Shown here in pieces: positions 9,382 to 17,332 of a stretch of 64,000 nucleotides of DNA. Both the position numbers and the translations under genes were made by a program. The notes beneath the pieces are model-generated. The model was not told the DNA's origin and did not search any database. It worked only from the letters and a program-made list of their open reading frames with translations. The stretch is from positions 620,001 through 684,000 of the forward strand of contig NZ_WWCK01000005.1 in assembly GCF_009857435.1 (NCBI RefSeq), given 5' to 3'. The stretch is from Duganella rivi (GTDB taxonomy: Bacteria > Pseudomonadota > Gammaproteobacteria > Burkholderiales > Burkholderiaceae_D). Positions within the stretch are counted from its first letter, which is position 1. The number at the start of each line of letters is the position of its first letter.

Positions 9382-9417
9382 AAAAGCCGTAATCGTTTAT
9401 ACGATTACGGCTTTTTT
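9382..9417 (+). terminator. Intrinsic terminator after the tRNA pair
   Basis: AAAAGCCGTAATCGT (9382-9396) pairs perfectly with ACGATTACGGCTTTT (9401-9415) around a TTAT loop, ending in six T. This 15-bp stem is a strong rho-independent terminator for the tRNA transcript and insulates the TonB receptor gene from it. The A-rich upstream side may let it work in both directions. Confidence 0.9.
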
Positions 9418-9459
9418 GTTTTGGCTCGGCATCAACCCTCGTAGGTTTTTTTCCACAAC

Positions 9460-9490
9460 TCGTATAGAAAATTTGCGTTGGCCTATACGA
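9460..9490. promoter_or_regulatory. Perfect 8-bp inverted repeat, candidate operator
   Basis: TCGTATAG (9460-9467) and CTATACGA (9483-9490) are exact reverse complements with centres 23 bp apart, roughly two helical turns. It lies about 240 bp upstream of the receptor start. The right arm continues as TACGATG, a heptamer also present in the repeat upstream of the hexuronate transporter at 28089-28100. A dimeric regulator site is plausible but not proven. Confidence 0.45.
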
Positions 9491-9547
9491 TGTCGGCATA
9501 CCTGCCTGGTCAAATAATCAGGATGTTGATTGTTTGCACTTTGCCCA

Positions 9548-9579
9548 CATAGACAAACACCCACCTTTCATAGACAAAC
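9548..9579. repeat. Direct repeat CATAGACAAAC x2, 21-bp period
   Basis: The 11-mer CATAGACAAAC occurs at 9548-9558 and again, exactly, at 9569-9579. The 21-bp period places both copies on the same face of the helix, about 150-180 bp before the receptor ATG. This spacing is typical of activator or tandem repressor sites. The cognate protein is unknown; the LacI gene at 24413 and the PAS-AraC gene at 19782 are local candidates. Confidence 0.5.
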
Positions 9580-9728
9580 CCAGTTTTTCACCGCCGTCGC
9601 ACCCCGCCCACAGTTTGATAAAACGTTTTCCTAAATGTGTTGCTCACGTTGCGCGAAGTGTTTAGTCTTGGCTCTGACAGGTCATCAGACAACCTGCACC
9701 CTCCCAGATCTAACCACTGAGGAACGAC

Positions 9729-12578
9729 ATGAAAAAGAAAATACTGGAGACCATGGTTCCGCTCGCACTGGCGGCCATGTACGCGCCTGCCGCACTGGCG
9801 CAGGACAGCAAGGACATCCCGCCGGTTCCAGAACCGGCAGCCAACTCGGACATCACGGTGGTCGTCACCGGCTTCCGTTCCAGCCTTCAGAAAGCGCTTA
9901 ACCTGAAGCAGCAAGCGATCGGCGTGCGCGACTCCATCGTGGCCGAAGACATCGGCAAATTCCCCGAGGCGAACGTGGCCGAATCGCTGCAGCGCGTGCC
10001 CGGCGTGATCCTGAACCGCGACGAATCCTCCGGCGAAGGCCAGCGCATTTCGATCCGCGGCCTGCCGACCGAATACTCGGTCACGACCCTGAACGGCGCC
10101 CCGGTCAACACCACCTCCACCGCCACCATCGGCTCGGCCGCGCGCGGCTTCAACTACGACGTCTTCGCGTCCGAACTATTCGGCCGCGTCGACTTCTACA
10201 AGTCGCCGCTGGCCGAACTGACCGAGGGCGGCCTGGGTGGTATCGTCGACCTGCAAACGCCGCGTCCCTTCGACAATCCAAAGCGCACCATCCGCTACGG
10301 CCTGACCGATACCTACAACACCTCGTCCAAGCACAATGATCCGAACGGCTTCGTACTGTACTCGAACACCTGGGACAAGCTTGGCTTCCTGATCGGCGCT
10401 TCGCACTCGGGCAGCATCAACACCCGCTCCGGCTTTGAAGCGACCGGCGGCTACAACAGCTCCTTCAACGGCAGCCAAAGCCCGGTCAAGGGCAACTTCG
10501 CACTGGCGCTGGACTTCGACAGCCCGCTCGCCAACCTGGGCGGCTACACCAAAGACCAGGTAGCGAAAGCCTTCCTGCCGCGTATCTACCGCTTCTACGG
10601 CTCGCAGAATGAGCGCACGCGCGACGGCCTGGTGTCGTCGGTGCAGTGGAAGACGCCAACGCTGAACATCAGCCTGGACACCATGTACTCCAAGCTGGAA
10701 AACACCCGCGCGGAGCAGTTGTTCGGCATCCTGGTGCGCAGCACTGCCACCACCAACCGCAACGCGCCGATTGGTGCCTCTGGCAACAACGGCATCATCC
10801 CGCTGAACGTGAAGATCGACCCGGCCACCAATCTGTTGACCGGCACCTTCGGCAACACCACCTACAACGCCGGCGCCGCCTACACCGAAGACGAAACCAA
10901 GTTCGGTTACGGCGCCTTGAACGCCAGCTGGAAGGCCAGCAACAAGCTGACGCTGAGCGGACAGGCCAGCCTCAATCAAAGCACCGCCACCAGCGCCACC
11001 GGCCAGTTGTCCGGCTACATCTACGGCGCCACCTCGACCATCGATTACGGCAGCGATCACGTCTACCCATCGATCTCCTCCACCAGCAGCTATACCGATC
11101 CAAACAGCTGGAGCGGCTTCACCATCAGCAGCGGCAAGACCAAGGAGACCGACAAGGGCAAGCAAGCGCGCGTCGCCGCCGATCTCGATTACGACTTGCC
11201 CGCCGGCTGGACTGGCCACCTGAAAACCGGCCTGACTTACGTCGCCACCATCAAGGGCGTCAACAAGCGTAACGGCACCGCGCTGGCCACCGCGAAGTTG
11301 AACAGCATCGGCGCGGCCGGCCTGCGCAACGCCATGACCTCGCAACTGCCGATTGATAATCTGGACTTCGGCGCCGGCTGGCCGCATAGCTGGGCGACCT
11401 GGAACAGCAACTACTTCTACTCGCAATTCAGCCCCGAGGTGTACAACCCCGATTCTACCTTCCAGCCATCGCAAAGCTTCGCGGCGGAAGAGGATGTGAA
11501 GACGGCCTTCGTGCAGTCCGACTTCAAGGGCGAGATCGCGGGCCGCGAGCTGCGCATCAACGCCGGCGTGCGCTACTCCAAGACCGACACCAAGATCGAT
11601 AACTTCAAGCAGAAAGGCACCAGCCTGGTCTACTCGCCGAATCACGAGCAAGGCTCTTACAGCAATGTGCTGCCGGCGATCAGCAGCGCGTTCGATGTGA
11701 CGGACAGCTTGATCTGGCGGGCCTCGTGGGGCAAGACCATCACACGTGCCTCGCTGTCCATCATCGCGGCGCAGACAGTCATTCCCAATCAATTCGACAC
11801 CACCGCCACCTCGGGCAATCCGAACCTGAAGCCGCAGCAATCGAAGAACCTGGACACCAGCCTCGAATGGTACTTCCAGCCCGGCAGCATGCTGTCCGCC
11901 GCCGTGTTCCAGAAGAAGCTGACCGACGCCACCGTCGCCAACACCCGCGTGGTGACCTTCGGCTCTTTGGGCTTGCCTGATACGGCGCTGGGCCCGTTGT
12001 TCCAGGATGCGAGCGGCCGTGTCGATCCTAACCTGGCGATGACGCTGCGCACTTACACCAACGCCGGCGAGCAAACGCTGAAAGGCTACGAGCTGGCTTA
12101 CCAGCAGGCCTTCAGCTTCCTGCCTGCGCCATGGAACGGCCTCGGTGCGCTGGCGAGCTACACGCACATCAATCCATTCAACAGCGTGGCGTGGGTGACC
12201 AACGGCGGCAAGGTGATCGACGTGAACTCGGTGCCAAAGTACGCCTACAGCACCACAGTCTACTTCGAGCAAGGCCCGTGGGCGGCGCGCATGTCCTACA
12301 ACTACAAGGACAAATCGCTGCATCCTGACAGCCCACGCAACCTCGGTGATGATTTGATTCGCTGGCGCGCAGGCCGCGGCTACCTTGACGCCAACATCAG
12401 CTACAAGATCAGCGACAAGCTGGAGCTGCGTCTCGATGCACTCAACTTGAGCAACACACTGGCCTATGATTACTTCGAAGACGCGAGCGGCCAATACGGC
12501 AGCGGCAAGAAGACCCGCATGGACTATGCGAAGTACGATGGCCGCACCATCAAGATCGGCATTCGGGGGAAACTCTAA
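9729..12578 (+). CDS. TonB-dependent receptor, oligosaccharide-type (Caulobacter/Xanthomonas subfamily)
   Basis: A 949-residue outer-membrane receptor. Signal peptide residues 1-24 end ALA. A TonB-box-like DITVVVTG is at 41-48. The plug contains DSIVAEDIGKFPEANVAESLQ and RVPGVILNRD, the hallmark of the subfamily used for carbohydrate uptake rather than siderophores. The rest is a large 22-strand barrel ending KIGIRGKL. It would bring oligosaccharides across the outer membrane using TonB energy. Three glycan-degrading genes follow within 16 bp of one another, so it heads an operon. The N-terminus has no anti-sigma signalling domain, so control probably comes from the upstream repeats. Confidence 0.92.
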   Translation: MKKKILETMVPLALAAMYAPAALAQDSKDIPPVPEPAANSDITVVVTGFRSSLQKALNLKQQAIGVRDSIVAEDIGKFPEANVAESLQRVPGVILNRDESSGEGQRISIRGLPTEYSVTTLNGAPVNTTSTATIGSAARGFNYDVFASELFGRVDFYKSPLAELTEGGLGGIVDLQTPRPFDNPKRTIRYGLTDTYNTSSKHNDPNGFVLYSNTWDKLGFLIGASHSGSINTRSGFEATGGYNSSFNGSQSPVKGNFALALDFDSPLANLGGYTKDQVAKAFLPRIYRFYGSQNERTRDGLVSSVQWKTPTLNISLDTMYSKLENTRAEQLFGILVRSTATTNRNAPIGASGNNGIIPLNVKIDPATNLLTGTFGNTTYNAGAAYTEDETKFGYGALNASWKASNKLTLSGQASLNQSTATSATGQLSGYIYGATSTIDYGSDHVYPSISSTSSYTDPNSWSGFTISSGKTKETDKGKQARVAADLDYDLPAGWTGHLKTGLTYVATIKGVNKRNGTALATAKLNSIGAAGLRNAMTSQLPIDNLDFGAGWPHSWATWNSNYFYSQFSPEVYNPDSTFQPSQSFAAEEDVKTAFVQSDFKGEIAGRELRINAGVRYSKTDTKIDNFKQKGTSLVYSPNHEQGSYSNVLPAISSAFDVTDSLIWRASWGKTITRASLSIIAAQTVIPNQFDTTATSGNPNLKPQQSKNLDTSLEWYFQPGSMLSAAVFQKKLTDATVANTRVVTFGSLGLPDTALGPLFQDASGRVDPNLAMTLRTYTNAGEQTLKGYELAYQQAFSFLPAPWNGLGALASYTHINPFNSVAWVTNGGKVIDVNSVPKYAYSTTVYFEQGPWAARMSYNYKDKSLHPDSPRNLGDDLIRWRAGRGYLDANISYKISDKLELRLDALNLSNTLAYDYFEDASGQYGSGKKTRMDYAKYDGRTIKIGIRGKL

Positions 12579-12581
12579 ACT

Positions 12582-13712
12582 ATGATGAAACGACTCTACG
12601 CCGCTGCATTGGTGGCGGCTAGCTTGGCCGGCTGCGCTTCGGCGCCGCCGGCAGTCGACACCTCCGAGCAGGAGGTAGTCGGCATTATCAATAAGGTCAA
12701 CAACTACTGGCAGCAGCGCGAGCCGGCGCAGAAGTGGGCGTTCTGGGATATCGCCGCTTATCACACGGGGAATATCGAGGCCTACCGCATCACCGGCAAC
12801 AAGGCGTGGCTGAAGTATTCGCAGGACTGGGCCGAGCACAATCAATGGCAAGGCGCCAAGTCTACCAACAAGGCAACGTGGAAGTACCAGTATGGAGAGA
12901 CCGACGATCACGTGATGTTCGGCGATTGGCAGATCTGCTTCCAGACTTACGCCGACCTGTATCAGCTAGACCGCGATCCAAAAAAAATCGCCCGCGCACG
13001 CGAGGTGATGGAGTACCAGATGAGTACTCCGAACAAGGATTACTGGTGGTGGTCGGACGGCTTGTACATGGTGATGCCGGTAATGACCAAGATGTACCAC
13101 ATCACTGGCGATAAAAAGTATCTCGCCAAACTGTACGAATACTTCGACTACTCCAACAGCATCATGTGGGACAAGGACGCGCAGCTGTACTACCGCGATG
13201 CGCGCTACGTCTATCCCAAGCATCAAAGCGTGAACGGCAAGAAGGATTTCTGGTCGCGTGGTGACGGCTGGGTGTTTGCCGGTCTCGCCAAGGTGCTGCA
13301 AGATCTGCCGATGGATGATCCGCACCGCACTGATTTCGTGGTGAAGTTCCAGGGCATGGCGCAGGCGCTGAAGAAAGCGCAATCAGAGGAAGGCTATTGG
13401 ACGCGCAGCCTGCTCGATCCGCAGCATGCGCCGGGGCCGGAAACTAGCGGCACCGCGTTCTTCGTGTATGGCTACCTGTGGGGCATCAATAACGGCTTGC
13501 TGGAACGTGAAGAGTATCTGCCGGTGGTGCGCAAGGGCTGGCGCTATTTGAGCAAGACCGCGCTGCAAGCGGACGGCAAGATCGGCTACGTGCAGCCGAT
13601 CGGCGACCGCGCGATACCGGGGCAGGTGGTGGATCAGAATTCGACCACGGCGTTCGGCGTCGGCGCATATCTGCTAGCGTCATCAGAACTGGTACGCCTG
13701 CTGCGTCAATAA
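12582..13712 (+). CDS. GH105 unsaturated glucuronyl/rhamnogalacturonyl hydrolase, lipoprotein
   Basis: A 376-residue (alpha/alpha)6-barrel enzyme. The lipobox LAGC puts the lipid on C18, so it is membrane-anchored. GH105 pattern: FWDIAAYHTGNIEAYRITG (about 54-72), GETDDHVMFGDWQ with the paired Asp, WWWSDGLYMVMPVM around D159 (the likely general acid-base position), and FWSRGDGWVFAGL. Family enzymes remove a delta-4,5-unsaturated uronic acid from the non-reducing end left by a polysaccharide lyase, or related uronyl groups from arabinogalactan. The start (12582 or the next ATG at 12585) lies three bases after the receptor stop. No lyase gene is present here. Confidence 0.85.
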   Translation: MMKRLYAAALVAASLAGCASAPPAVDTSEQEVVGIINKVNNYWQQREPAQKWAFWDIAAYHTGNIEAYRITGNKAWLKYSQDWAEHNQWQGAKSTNKATWKYQYGETDDHVMFGDWQICFQTYADLYQLDRDPKKIARAREVMEYQMSTPNKDYWWWSDGLYMVMPVMTKMYHITGDKKYLAKLYEYFDYSNSIMWDKDAQLYYRDARYVYPKHQSVNGKKDFWSRGDGWVFAGLAKVLQDLPMDDPHRTDFVVKFQGMAQALKKAQSEEGYWTRSLLDPQHAPGPETSGTAFFVYGYLWGINNGLLEREEYLPVVRKGWRYLSKTALQADGKIGYVQPIGDRAIPGQVVDQNSTTAFGVGAYLLASSELVRLLRQ

Positions 13713-13725
13713 TTACGGAGACTGA

Positions 13726-14973
13726 ATGGAACGACGACACTTTATCAAAGCGTTGGCTGCTAGTTCTGCTGCGGTTTCTGCAGCGGGAGTATCAGCAGCC
13801 GATGCTCCCGCTGGCGACGCCCGCGCGCAGCTTGCGGCGCTAGCGCAAAAAATGTCCGAGCCGGTGCTGGCCAACATGGCCGCCGGCACGCTGAAAAAAA
13901 ACTTCGCCCTCGAAGTCAGCCCAACATGGGATGGCCGCGACAAAGGCGTCGCCTACCTGGAATGCTTCGGCCGCCTGATCGCCGGCATCGCCCCATGGCT
14001 TGCCCTGCCCGACGACGGCACGCCGGAAGGCCGCACCCGCAAGCACCTGCACCAACTGGCGCTGCAAAGCTACACCAACTCGGTCGATCCCGCGAACCCA
14101 GACTACCTGTCATGGAAAGTCCCCGGCCAAACGCTGGTCGATTCAGCCTACTTCACCAACGCCCTGCTGCGCGCACCGCAAGCGCTGTGGGATCCGCTGG
14201 ACGCCAAAACCAAACAGCGCATCATCGCCGAAATCAAATCCTTGCGCCGGATCGAACCGCCCTACATCAACTGGATGCTGTTCGCGGCCATGAACGAAGC
14301 ATGGCTGATGTCCATCGGCGAAGAATTCGACCCGATGCGCATGAACGTCGCCATCCGAAAAATCAACGAATGGTACGTCGGCGACGGCTGGATCAAGGAC
14401 GGCGACGCCTTCCACTTCGACTACTACAACGCCTTCGTCATGCACCCGATGCTGGTCGAAATCCTCGACGTGCTGGAAGCGAAAAAAGGCGCATTCTGGA
14501 ACGGCAAACCGGAAGAACTGCGCGCGCAAGCGATCAAGCGCATGCAGCGCTACGGCGAACATCTCGAACGTTTCATCGCCACCGACGGCAGCTTCCCGCC
14601 AATAGGCCGCTCGCTCACCTACCGCACCGCCGCCTTCCAGCCTTTGGCGCTACTGGCGCTACGCAAGCAGCTGCCGAAAAGCCTGCCCGAAGGCCAAGTC
14701 CGCGCCGCGCTGCAAGCGGTGCACAAGGCCGTGTGGTCGGCGCCGTCCAACTTCACCAAGGACGGCTACCTGACCATCGGCTTCGTCGGCGCGCAGCCGG
14801 AGCTGGGCGACTGGTACTCCAACAACGGCAGCATGTATATCGCCTCCGCCAGCCTGCTGCCATTGGGCTTGCCGGCGACCGACAGCTATTGGACGTCACC
14901 GGCGCAGGATTGGACGCAGAAGAAAGCCTTCGCCGGCGCGCGCTTCCCCAAAGACTACCCCGTGAATTACTAA
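13726..14973 (+). CDS. Tat-exported DUF2264 protein, probable uronic-acid-acting glycosidase
   Basis: A 415-residue protein with a twin-arginine signal (ERRHFIKALAASSAA, residues 2-16; cleavage near VSA). The mature part matches DUF2264: an alpha-helical toroid with DGRDKGVAYLECFGRLIAGIAPWL, PNYL-like PDYLSW, and a long acidic and aromatic segment NWMLFAAMNEAWLM then DGDAFHFDYYNAFVMHPM. DUF2264 members have been linked to a glycoside hydrolase family with exo-beta-glucuronidase activity in arabinogalactan loci of Bacteroides (GH154, recalled from the literature). Position between GH105 and GH35 agrees. The start follows a GGAG site. The catalytic residues are not certain. Confidence 0.75.
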   Translation: MERRHFIKALAASSAAVSAAGVSAADAPAGDARAQLAALAQKMSEPVLANMAAGTLKKNFALEVSPTWDGRDKGVAYLECFGRLIAGIAPWLALPDDGTPEGRTRKHLHQLALQSYTNSVDPANPDYLSWKVPGQTLVDSAYFTNALLRAPQALWDPLDAKTKQRIIAEIKSLRRIEPPYINWMLFAAMNEAWLMSIGEEFDPMRMNVAIRKINEWYVGDGWIKDGDAFHFDYYNAFVMHPMLVEILDVLEAKKGAFWNGKPEELRAQAIKRMQRYGEHLERFIATDGSFPPIGRSLTYRTAAFQPLALLALRKQLPKSLPEGQVRAALQAVHKAVWSAPSNFTKDGYLTIGFVGAQPELGDWYSNNGSMYIASASLLPLGLPATDSYWTSPAQDWTQKKAFAGARFPKDYPVNY

Positions 14974-17331
14974 ATGACGATCATCTCCGCATCCCGCCGC
15001 CGCGTACTGCATGGCGCAGGCGCAGCGGCAGCAGCGGGCGCCATCGGCAGCCTGCTGCTACCGATGTCCGCACAAGCCGCCGCGCGCTTTACCATCAGCG
15101 ACACCGACTTCCTGCTGGACGGCCAGCGCCTGCAAATCCGCTGCGGCGAAATGCACTTCGCCCGCGTGCCGCGCGAATACTGGCAGCACCGCCTCAAAGC
15201 CATCAAGGCGATGGGCCTCAACACCGTCTGCGCCTACCTGTTCTGGAACTATCATGAGTGGCGCGAAGGCCGCTTTGATTGGCAAGGCCAGCGCGATGCG
15301 GCAGAGTTCTGCAAGCTCGCACAGCAAGAAGGCTTGTGGGTCATCCTGCGTCCCGGCCCATACGCCTGCGCTGAGTGGGAAATGGGCGGCCTTCCATGGT
15401 GGCTGCTGAAGCAACCGGGCGACGCTTTCCTGCGCACGCGCAACGCCGCCTTCGTGCAGCCGGCACGCCACTACATGAAGGAAGTGGGCCGCGTCCTCGG
15501 CCCGCAGCAAATCACGCATGGCGGCCCGATACTGATGGTGCAAGTCGAGAACGAGTACGGCTTCTTCGGCGAAGACCTGGACTACATGCGCGACATGAAA
15601 CGCATGCTGCTCGATGCCGGTTTCGACGTGCCGCTGTTCCAGTGCAATCCGACCAACGCGGTGGTCAAGTCGCACATCGACGGCCTGTTCAACGTGGTGA
15701 ACTTCGGCAGCGATCCGGTGGCAGGCTTCAAAGTGCTGGATCAAGTACAGAAAGGCCCGCGCATGTGCGGCGAGTACTACTCCGGCTGGTTCGATACGTG
15801 GGGCGCACCGCACCGCCGTGGTTCCGCCAACGGTGCGGTGGCGGACATCCAGACCATGTTGAAGGCCAACGGCTCCTTCAGCCTGTACATGGCGCATGGC
15901 GGCACCAGCTTCGGCTTGTGGGGCGGCTGCGACCGTCCCTTCCGTCCCGACACCAGCAGCTACGACTACGACGCGCCGATCAGCGAAGCCGGATGGACCG
16001 GCGAGAAGTTCACAGCCTACCGGGAAGGTATCAAGCCCTTCCTGCAGGCCGGTGAAACGCTGCCGCCGCCACCGCCGCAAAATCCCGTCATCAGCATCGC
16101 GCCATTTTCGCTGAAAGAGTCCTGCGCGGTAAGCGCCGCCCTGCCCGCGAACGGCATCAAGGCCGTATCGCCGCTGCCGATCGAACAGTACGACATCAGC
16201 CGCGGCTTGGTCTCCTACCGCGTGACGCTGCCCGCCGGTCCGGCCGGCACGCTGGAAGCAGCCAAGGTGCGCGACCTGGCATGGGTCAGCATCGACGGCA
16301 AGCAAATCGGCACCATGGACACGCGCTATCGCCGTTTCAGCGTTGACATCCCCGCGCGCAGCATACCGGTAACGCTGGAGATCCTGCTGTACACTATCGC
16401 CCGCGTGAACTTCGGCGTCGAGATCCACGATCGCAAAGGCCTGCATGGGCCGGTGCGCTTCAACGGCCAGCCGCTGGAAAACTGGGACATCCGCGCCATC
16501 GATTTCGATGCTGACGGCGTGCTGCCGCCGCTGACGTGGAAGACCGGCCGCACGCAAGGCGCGGCCTTCTGGCGCGGCAGCTTCGACGCCGCACAAACCG
16601 GCGATACCTTCCTCGACATGTCGAGCTGGGGCCAAGGCATCGTATGGATCAACGGCCGCTGCCTAGGACGCTACTGGAGCATCGGCCCGACGCAGACCAT
16701 GTACCTGCCCGGCCCATGGCTGCAACGCGGACGCAATGAAGTCGTGGTGCTGGACCTCACCGGCCCGCGCAGCGCACGCATCGCTGGATTGAAAACACCT
16801 ATCCTCGACCAACTGCATCCAGAGCTGGACCTGCCACGCCCACCAAGCAAAGTGAAGCCGGCGCTGGATGGCGTTAAGCCGGCATACGAAGGCGAATTCG
16901 CACGCGGTGCAGCAGTGCAGGACGTAGTCTTTGCGCAGCCGGTAAAAGGCCGCCAATTCTGCCTCGAATCGCTGGACGCCTTCGACGGCAAACAGTACGC
17001 CGCTGTCGCCGAACTGGCGCTGCTGGGCACAGACGGCAAGCCGCTCAACCAATCCAACTGGACCATCGCCTACGCCAGCAGCGAAGAAGCCACCAAGGAA
17101 GACGGCGGCGCCCTCAACGCCATCAACGGCCAAGCCACCGATCATTGGCACACGGCCTACAGCGGCAAGGCGGCGGCCAGCAGCAAGCATCCGCACCAAC
17201 TGATCATCGATCTGGGCACGGATGCCACTGTGGCCGGCCTGCGTTATACGCCGCGCCAGGGGCCGGACAACGTCACTGGCCGCATCTGGCACTTCCGCGC
17301 TTACATCGGCCAGTTGGTCACGGCCCCTTAG
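14974..17331 (+). CDS. GH35 beta-galactosidase with C-terminal F5/8-type domain, Tat-exported
   Basis: A 785-residue enzyme beginning on the base after the DUF2264 stop, so it is translationally coupled. The signal has RRRVLHGAG with a long Ala core ending AQA (about residue 35), Tat-like. The GH35 TIM barrel follows: GEMHFARVPREYW, PGPYACAEWEMGGLPWWL, acid/base E194 in VQVENEYG, nucleophile E267 in GEYYSGWFDTWG. Two beta-domains follow, the second with GRYWSIGPTQTMYLPGPWL. Residues about 660-780 form a discoidin-like carbohydrate-binding module. It releases terminal beta-galactose, with beta-1,3- or 1,6-galactan side chains the likely target. Confidence 0.93.
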   Translation: MTIISASRRRVLHGAGAAAAAGAIGSLLLPMSAQAAARFTISDTDFLLDGQRLQIRCGEMHFARVPREYWQHRLKAIKAMGLNTVCAYLFWNYHEWREGRFDWQGQRDAAEFCKLAQQEGLWVILRPGPYACAEWEMGGLPWWLLKQPGDAFLRTRNAAFVQPARHYMKEVGRVLGPQQITHGGPILMVQVENEYGFFGEDLDYMRDMKRMLLDAGFDVPLFQCNPTNAVVKSHIDGLFNVVNFGSDPVAGFKVLDQVQKGPRMCGEYYSGWFDTWGAPHRRGSANGAVADIQTMLKANGSFSLYMAHGGTSFGLWGGCDRPFRPDTSSYDYDAPISEAGWTGEKFTAYREGIKPFLQAGETLPPPPPQNPVISIAPFSLKESCAVSAALPANGIKAVSPLPIEQYDISRGLVSYRVTLPAGPAGTLEAAKVRDLAWVSIDGKQIGTMDTRYRRFSVDIPARSIPVTLEILLYTIARVNFGVEIHDRKGLHGPVRFNGQPLENWDIRAIDFDADGVLPPLTWKTGRTQGAAFWRGSFDAAQTGDTFLDMSSWGQGIVWINGRCLGRYWSIGPTQTMYLPGPWLQRGRNEVVVLDLTGPRSARIAGLKTPILDQLHPELDLPRPPSKVKPALDGVKPAYEGEFARGAAVQDVVFAQPVKGRQFCLESLDAFDGKQYAAVAELALLGTDGKPLNQSNWTIAYASSEEATKEDGGALNAINGQATDHWHTAYSGKAAASSKHPHQLIIDLGTDATVAGLRYTPRQGPDNVTGRIWHFRAYIGQLVTAP

Positions 17332-17332
17332 C

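Larger units (their letters stand above)
9418..9728. other. Gene-free regulatory stretch before the TonB receptor
   Basis: This is 311 bases with no plausible gene on either strand. It is locally AT-richer than its surroundings. It holds the inverted repeat at 9460-9490 and the direct repeat at 9548-9579, and ends in a GAGGA ribosome site (9719-9723) five bases before the receptor ATG. A long leader and operators for the receptor operon are the likely content. Confidence 0.6.

Noticed and set aside
10176-12911. Open frame of about 900 codons on the minus strand opposite the TonB receptor
   Set aside because: High GC gives long stop-free antisense frames; the protein is Arg/Gly/Val-rich low-quality sequence without domains, and the plus-strand frame has clear receptor motifs.
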